Assembly: GCA_027924585.1 (NCBI GenBank)
Contig: BSBM01000643.1
Coordinates: forward strand, 18,276,501 to 18,340,500
DNA length: 64,000 bases
Direction: 5' to 3'
DNA from: Larix kaempferi
Taxonomy: Eukaryota > Streptophyta > Pinopsida > Pinales > Pinaceae
In this document: in pieces, positions 59,191 through 64,000 of the stretch
Layout of the letters: the number at the start of each line of letters is the position of its first letter
Numbering within the stretch: the stretch's first letter is position 1
Program-made: the position numbers and the translations under genes
Notes under the pieces: model-generated
What the model was told of the DNA's origin: nothing
Database searches by the model: none
Seen by the model: only the letters and a program-made list of their open reading frames with translations

Positions 59191-60458
59191 GAAGTAAAGA
59201 TTAAAGTTAGAAAATGAGATACATGCTACAAAATCATTATTATTCTTTTTTTATGATTATCCTCAAAGCATATATTTTGAAATTTTGAAATTATATATGA
59301 TGTTAATGATGTATTTTAATATTAAAAATATATGGAAAATAGAGATCATAATTTAAGAGAAAATAATAGGATAAGTTCGAAAGAATTATTTGAATAAAAG
59401 TAAAAGTTTGGCAAAAAATAAATATTTTGTTCAAATTTAGATTTCAATGCTTGAAGACGTCACCAAGTCATCATTGTAAGAAGGCAAGTAGACGTACAAA
59501 TCCCAAAGAATTAAATAAACCAAAAACTTGAGAAAGCATAAGACCACCACATCATCGTCCATGAAAAGGAAAAGACATCATAGAAAGTCAAGGATTCAAA
59601 AGGAGATCATCATATCAATCCAACCAAACCAAAACCAAAGCACATACTCAACTTAGAAAAGAAAGCCATTCAAATCACCTACCAAATCGAGCAAAACCAA
59701 GCCAAAAGCTAAGTATTTACAAAAAAATTCTAATGGGGGACCTTTTATTTTGTAAAAAATTAAAGGGAGTTGTTGGGGTGCCAACAGGTTGCGCATGGGG
59801 TTTCCTTCTAAGTCGGCCAGAATGTATGCCCCATGACCAAGGCACGTCTGTATGATGTATGGGCCTTGCCACATGGATTCAAATTTTCCTTTTCCTTTTT
59901 TGTCGTGGGTTTGATCGTAAACGAGTACAAGGTCTCCTTCACTAAATGTTCATGGGTGAACATGTTTATCGTAATGGAGTTTTGATCTGTTCTTTGCGGC
60001 TTCGATTGTTTGGAGAGCTGCGCGATGATCTTCGTCTTCTTGCTCTAAAAGAAGTAAGCGTTCTTCAATTGGTGAAGTATCCGGGAGGAGTTCTATGGAG
60101 ATTTGTAATGTCAGGATATGATACTCAATGGGGAGGATGAATTCCACGCCGTGAACCAAATGGAAAGGGGTAAAACCGGTGGCGGTTTTGGTGGATGTGC
60201 GGTAAGCCCATAATGCGGGGAAAAGCATGTGATGCCAATTGGATTTATGTCGGTCCACAGTGCGCTGGAAGATAATCTTCAAAATTTTGTTAATAGCTTC
60301 AACCTGGCCATTTCCTTGGGGATAGTAGGTGGAAGAGAAATTATGTTCGAACTTAAGGAGTGTTGACAATTCTCACCAAACAGAGTCCTCAAAGTGAGAA
60401 CCATGGTCTGAGACAAGTTGCTTTGGTACTCCAAAACGAGCAATAACATGGTTGAGGA
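59191..60458 (-). repeat. Duplicate 2 of the integrase 3' segment (1268 bp)
   Basis: The copy continuous with the rest of element C pol. Same content as 54457-55724. After 60458 it runs into the integrase core, where duplicate 1 stops. Confidence 0.95.
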
Positions 60459-61138
60459 AAAAACGGGCTGTAGTGTCGGCTTTGCATTTGTAAGTAGGCA
60501 TGGCTTCTGCCCATTTCGTAAAGTAATCAATGGCCATAATAATGTATTTATGATCACCAGCTGATGCTGGGTTACACTCCATGAAGTCGATGGCCCATTT
60601 GCAAAAGGGACCAACGGTGATTACTGGATGGAGGGGGGCAGGGGGAGTCCTTGCTTTGGGGGCAAAGAGTTGGCAATTCTGGCAATGTTTGACTGCTGTG
60701 ATGCAATCGTTAAATAATGAGGGCCAAAAATAACCTGCGTAGATCACCTTTTGGGCATTGGCAATTCCAGAGAAATGACCGCCGCAGGCACCACTATGAC
60801 AATCATTAAGGACTTGTTCTGCTTCTTCTCGGGAAAGGCAAAATCGTAGGATTGTGTCGACGCCACATCGATAGAGAACATCGCCTAAGAGGAGATAACG
60901 GGGGGCATGGTGACGTATGCGATGGCGTCTGTCACGGTTGATATTGGGTTGAAATTTTTGTGTACGGAGGTAAATGTCTCCATACCAAGGGTCGTTAGAC
61001 GAAATGATGAATAAATGGAAGTCGATAAGATCAGTATGGATAGCTGGTGATGACGATGAGGATGGTAGGTCCGTAATGAGTTGGGACAGCGCTAGGTATT
61101 TGGTTCTCTTTGGGTTTTTTAAAGTTAGGTCGCATTCT
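59653..61138 (-). pseudogene. Element C integrase
   Basis: One frame encodes the zinc-binding region (HSGACGGHFSGIANAQK, HCQNCQ), the DDE core with WAIDFME, VSDHGSHF and GNGQVEAINK (all three catalytic residues present), and a C-terminal domain (GDLVLVYDQTHDKKGKGKF, WQGPYIIQTCLGHGAY). Stops are TGA at 60373-60375 and TGA at 59950-59952; no frameshift was needed. The family inserts the element cDNA into the genome. Confidence 0.9.
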
Positions 61139-61632
61139 TATAGGATAATCACCCATTTAGCTACGCGACCTTGCAAAAGGCGATGTGTCAAGAGATAGAC
61201 CATTGGGTTGGAATTTGCGACAACTGTGGTATGGCTGAGGAGAATGTAATGGTGCAATTTCTGTACTGAAAAGATGACGGCGAGGGCCATTTTCTCTTCA
61301 TGTGGGTAGCGCAGTGGTGGGCCTGATAAGGTTTGGCTTACATAGTAAATGACATGCTCTTGACGAGCAGAGTCTTCTTGGACGAGTACTCCAGAAACGA
61401 CATAATCGGATGCCGAAACGTAAAGGATGAAGTCTCTTGTGAAATCCGGAGGAGAAATCAAGGGGGCATTAGTGAGTGCTTTCTTTAGGTCTGTGAAAGC
61501 TCCTTCCGCTTGGTCATCCCATACAAAATGGGTATGAAGGCGTAGTAAATGAAGGAAACCATGAACTGTCATGGCATAATTGGGGACAAAGCGGTGGAGG
61601 AAGTTGGACCTCCCCTGAAGGCTTTGTAGCTA
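61138..61632 (-). pseudogene. Element C RNase H
   Basis: Continues the RT frame after a TAG at 61630-61632: FVWDDQAEGAFTDLKKAL, DFILYVSASDYVVSGVLVQ (the usual first Asp region), YPHEEKMALAVIFSVQKL (Glu helix) and a third segment with LLQGRVAKW. It ends in TAA at 61138-61140, after which sensible sequence continues in frame into the integrase. Both stops replace likely Gln codons. Confidence 0.85.
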
Positions 61633-62285
61633 TCTTAGTGTACGAGGTGATGGTAGGTCCACGATGGCTTGGACCTTTAAAGGGTCTACGGTGATCCCTT
61701 TTTCTGAAATGATGAAACCCAATAGACGGCCTGCTGGAATGCAAAAGACACACTTGAGTGGGTTCAAACAGATTTGGTATTTTCGACAACGCAAGAAGAC
61801 TTGTCGAAGGTCATTTAGATGGTCAAATCGTTTCTTAGATCGAGCCGTGAGGTCGTCTAGATAAACCAATATGATGTTAATCAGGTCATGAAAACAATAA
61901 GTCATGGCTCGCTGGAATGTGGCTCCAGCATTCTTGAGACCGAAGGGCATGACACGATAGGTGAAGGTGCCCCATGGGGTAGTGAAAGCAGTCTTGTATT
62001 GATCTTCCTTGCAGATTTTGATTTGGTTATATCCAGAGAAACTGTCCATGAAAGAGAGTACCTCATGCCCCGCACATGCATCGATTAGTTGGTCGATAAA
62101 TGGTGTTGGGAAGTTGTCTTTGGGACAAGCTAGATTGAGGTCATGGAAGTCAGTACAGATGCGAATGGTACCTACTTTTTTATTGACTGGTGCTGGGTTT
62201 GAAACCCAGGTAGTATATGCAATAGGGTGTATGAAACCTGCTGCCCGAAGCTTCTCGATCTTGGCCTTAACGGCTGAAGCTTAGA
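61630..62285 (-). pseudogene. Element C reverse transcriptase
   Basis: RT in one frame from about 62277: KIEKLRAAGFIHPI, RICTDFHDLNLACPKDNFP, SFMDSFSGYNQIKI (first Asp), PFGLKNAGATFQRAM, the catalytic YLDD (NIILVYLDDLTARS) and GFIISEKGITVDPLKV. The frame runs to a TAG at 61630. The motif set (LACPKDNFP, SGYNQIKI) is that of plant Tat/Athila-type gypsy RT. Confidence 0.9.
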
Positions 62286-62540
62286 TGGGTGAATGGGGCG
62301 TTGTTTCTGGCGGATAGGTGGTACGTTGGGACAAGTGTCTATGTGATGTTCTACAATGTTAGGATTGAGACTAGGCATTTCAGTGTAAGAGTAGGCAAAG
62401 ACATCATGAAACTCTTGGAAGAGTTTCTTATAGGCATGAACTTCCTCTTCAGTGCATGATGTGCCTAAGGAGGTAAATTCAGGTTTTCCAGTTGTGGTGG
62501 AGATGTCAATTTTTATGATGGGCGAAATGTTTGCCATATT
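62172..62540 (-). pseudogene. Element C protease-RT linker
   Basis: MANISPIIKIDISTT...FQEFHDVFAYSYTEMPSLN... and a PIRQKQRPIHP stretch precede the RT. This matches the region between protease and RT in gypsy Pol. A single-base shift near 62285 separates it from the RT frame. No protease or gag follows upstream. Confidence 0.75.
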
Positions 62541-62765
62541 TCCTTCTTCAAAGGCATCTGGTGCTGGGCTGTTTAGGCTGCAGAAAAAACGAACCCAAAA
62601 ATTGAAATTTTGGGCTGTTTAGGCTGCAGAAAAGGCCAATGGCTAGGGCAGCAAGCAAGGAGCTGACTAATATGGCAGATCTACAACATTAAAGGGAAAA
62701 AAAATTAAAATATAGATCCAAATCAAAGATTCAAAGTTCGGAAACGAGCGGAGTTGATAAAAACT
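62540..62765 (-). other. Leader remnant and possible decayed primer site of element C
   Basis: Only 226 bp remain between the linker and the 5' LTR. GGGCTGTTTAGGCTGCAGAA occurs twice. Next to the LTR the element strand reads TATCAACTCCGCTCG, a possible decayed primer site, but the match is weak. Confidence 0.35.
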
Positions 62766-63499
62766 GTTGCTTGGGATTTCTCCCAAGCTAGTGCTAAAGG
62801 TGCACCTGCTAACTTGTAGCAGCAGTCTCAATGTAAAAGTAAAAACAAATGTAAATAATAGTAAATCTGATCTAACATGTGCAAGGAAATAAAACTAGAT
62901 TTAAGAACAATAAAAAATGAGATCCATAAGAGAAATAAGAAATAAAGAATTTGAAAATTTTAAATTGATGGGCAAGCAACGGCTTGCAAAAATATACCTC
63001 AATGGTGAGGATTGTTGAGTTGGGTTAGCTGCAATGTTGAGATGCTCCAATCTTCCAATAGTCTCTCTTCTCCAAAATGCTGCAATGGTTGGGCAAAAGC
63101 TCAAAAGGATGGGCAAAGCTCAAGAGGGATTTTGGCAGCATGAGGATAGGATGGATATGGAGTCAATAGTGAGGAGCCCCTATCACCTTTTTATAGTTTT
63201 TGATGATGGGAAATACAATCATGGTTTGAGGAAACCAATAGTATTGCTAAAATGGTTTAGGTCTCTTTTTCCCTCTTTTTCCTTTTTTGAATATTATTCC
63301 CTTTTAATTGATTTTTGGGAATTTTGGACCTTTTTTGAGGGTTTTTTGAGGAAAAATACATATTTTGAGGGGGAAAATGTGTATTATGGTCTTTTTGGTG
63401 ACCTTTTGATAGTTTTAGAGGCAAAAATGGTAGGAAAAATGGACAAAAGGGTCATGTCCATAGGGAAATGAGCTAGTGAACACTTTTTGGGTGTTAACA
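62766..63499 (-). mobile_element. 5' LTR of element C (734 bp)
   Basis: Plus-strand ends TGTTGCTTG and GTGTTAACA equal those of the copy at 46356-47039. It is about 50 bp longer, mainly near its left end and in the T-rich part. Confidence 0.85.
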
Positions 63500-63709
63500 C
63501 CCCCGCAACTCGTCTTCTGCATTCCACACATTAGATCTCAGCCGTCGATTTATCTTAAACTTACGGCCCAGATTTTACCCAACGGAATTAATAAATATGT
63601 TGATTTTGTTTCTGTTTCCTTTTATTATTTTTCATCTTCGAAAATTACCTGCTGTGTGGATTTTACTGCAAGTTTTTACTAGGGGTCATTTTCGCCATTT
63701 TTTCCAGCT

Positions 63710-63895
63710 TAAATAAAGGGTCGACCAACCCTTCTTGTGCTTAGTATTTTTGCAGTCTTCTCCATTTAGGATATACATGAATTGACAGCCTATACTTCGT
63801 AGGTTGAATATTTGCACAATTCCCTCTTAAATGAAGGGGCGGCCGACCCTTCTTTTGCCCACTATTATTTTCATACTAGTTCTAGACTACCAGAA
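63710..63895 (+). repeat. Third copy of the palindrome-rich repeat family
   Basis: GTCGACCAACCCTTCTTGTG, then a B-type unit (ATTGACAGCCTATACTTCGT) and GAAGGGGCGGCCGACCCTTC (63833-63852). It matches parts of 39760-39910 and 45540-45720. A short triplication of AGAAGCTTGA.GGAGATCGA.GG follows to 63965. Confidence 0.85.
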
Positions 63896-64000
63896 GCTTG
63901 ATGGAGATCGAAGGTTACAGAAGCTTGACGGAGATCGATGGTTACAGAATCTTGACGGATATCAACAGCCACAAGCGCTGTTCGCAAAAGTAAGATAGGA

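Larger units (their letters stand above)
46356..63499 (-). mobile_element. Tat-like gypsy element C, ~17.1 kb, with nested insertion
   Basis: Similar LTRs in the same orientation lie at 46356-47039 and 62766-63499. Flanking pentamers CTCCC (46351-46355) and CCCCC (63500-63504) differ at one base, consistent with an old target duplication. Between them on the minus strand lie RT, RNase H, integrase and a second, archaeal-type RNase H, plus an antisense gene. Gag and protease are absent: only about 230 bp separate the 5' LTR from the RT linker. Presence of an archaeal-type RNase H and an antisense extra gene points to the Tat lineage. Confidence 0.75.

Noticed and set aside
61514-62284. Plus-strand and off-frame ORFs across element C RT
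   Set aside because: Overlap the clear RT/RNase H frame and have no similarity of their own.
1-64000. tRNA, rRNA, organelle insertions or host single-copy genes
   Set aside because: Looked for conserved tRNA B-box words, rRNA cores and familiar plant protein motifs; none seen beyond primer-site matches to tRNA ends.

Overview
This window looks like intergenic DNA from a large-genome land plant. Supporting signs are AT-rich DNA, nested and decayed Ty3/gypsy and Ty1/copia LTR retrotransposons with plant-type initiator-Met primer sites, U2-type intron borders (CAG|GTATGT, TTTCAG|G), a plant-mobile-domain-like gene and TATA boxes. The heavy mosaic of old elements suggests a gymnosperm-sized genome, but that is inference. 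I found no intact host gene, no bacterial operon, no tRNA or rRNA and no CRISPR array. Every recognisable coding region carries stops or frameshifts.

Layout. Bases 1-8190 are a head-to-tail array of one LTR family: about 1.8 kb LTRs alternate with about 0.52-0.58 kb internal segments that have a primer site but no gag-pol. Bases 8190-25912 are mostly non-coding. They hold a GC-rich island with a possible LINE endonuclease remnant, a coiled-coil pseudogene exon (18971-19706), an RNase H pseudogene exon (22413-22932) and several small tandem repeats. A truncated LTR of the array family follows (25913-27007). Bases 27008-38040 are minus-strand gypsy pol fragments (family A) broken by a second gypsy element (family B: LTR, primer site, gag, protease, RT, part of RNase H).

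Bases 38066-46350 contain a split 21-bp satellite and a gene-bearing cassette. About 0.95 kb direct repeats, rich in a GAAGGGTCG/CGACCCTTC palindrome, flank a TATA promoter, a spliced-type leader and a 1037-codon reading frame of unknown function. That frame has eleven in-frame TAG/TAA codons and no frameshift. Bases 46356-63499 are read as one ~17 kb Tat-like gypsy element (C) on the minus strand: two similar LTRs, near-matching 5-bp flanks, RT, RNase H, integrase, an archaeal-type RNase H, and a plant-mobile-domain-like gene on the opposite strand between pol and the 3' LTR. Element C is interrupted by a 3.47 kb copia-derived segment flanked by two equal-length 1268-bp copies of the integrase 3' region. 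The window ends in another copy of the palindromic repeat family.

A theme across loci is that most premature stops in recognisable frames are TAG or TAA where the context suggests glutamine. This fits C-to-T decay of CAG/CAA in methylated, silenced DNA. The best candidates for something undescribed are the 39.4-46.1 kb cassette, the LTR-only tandem array and the antisense gene carried by element C.
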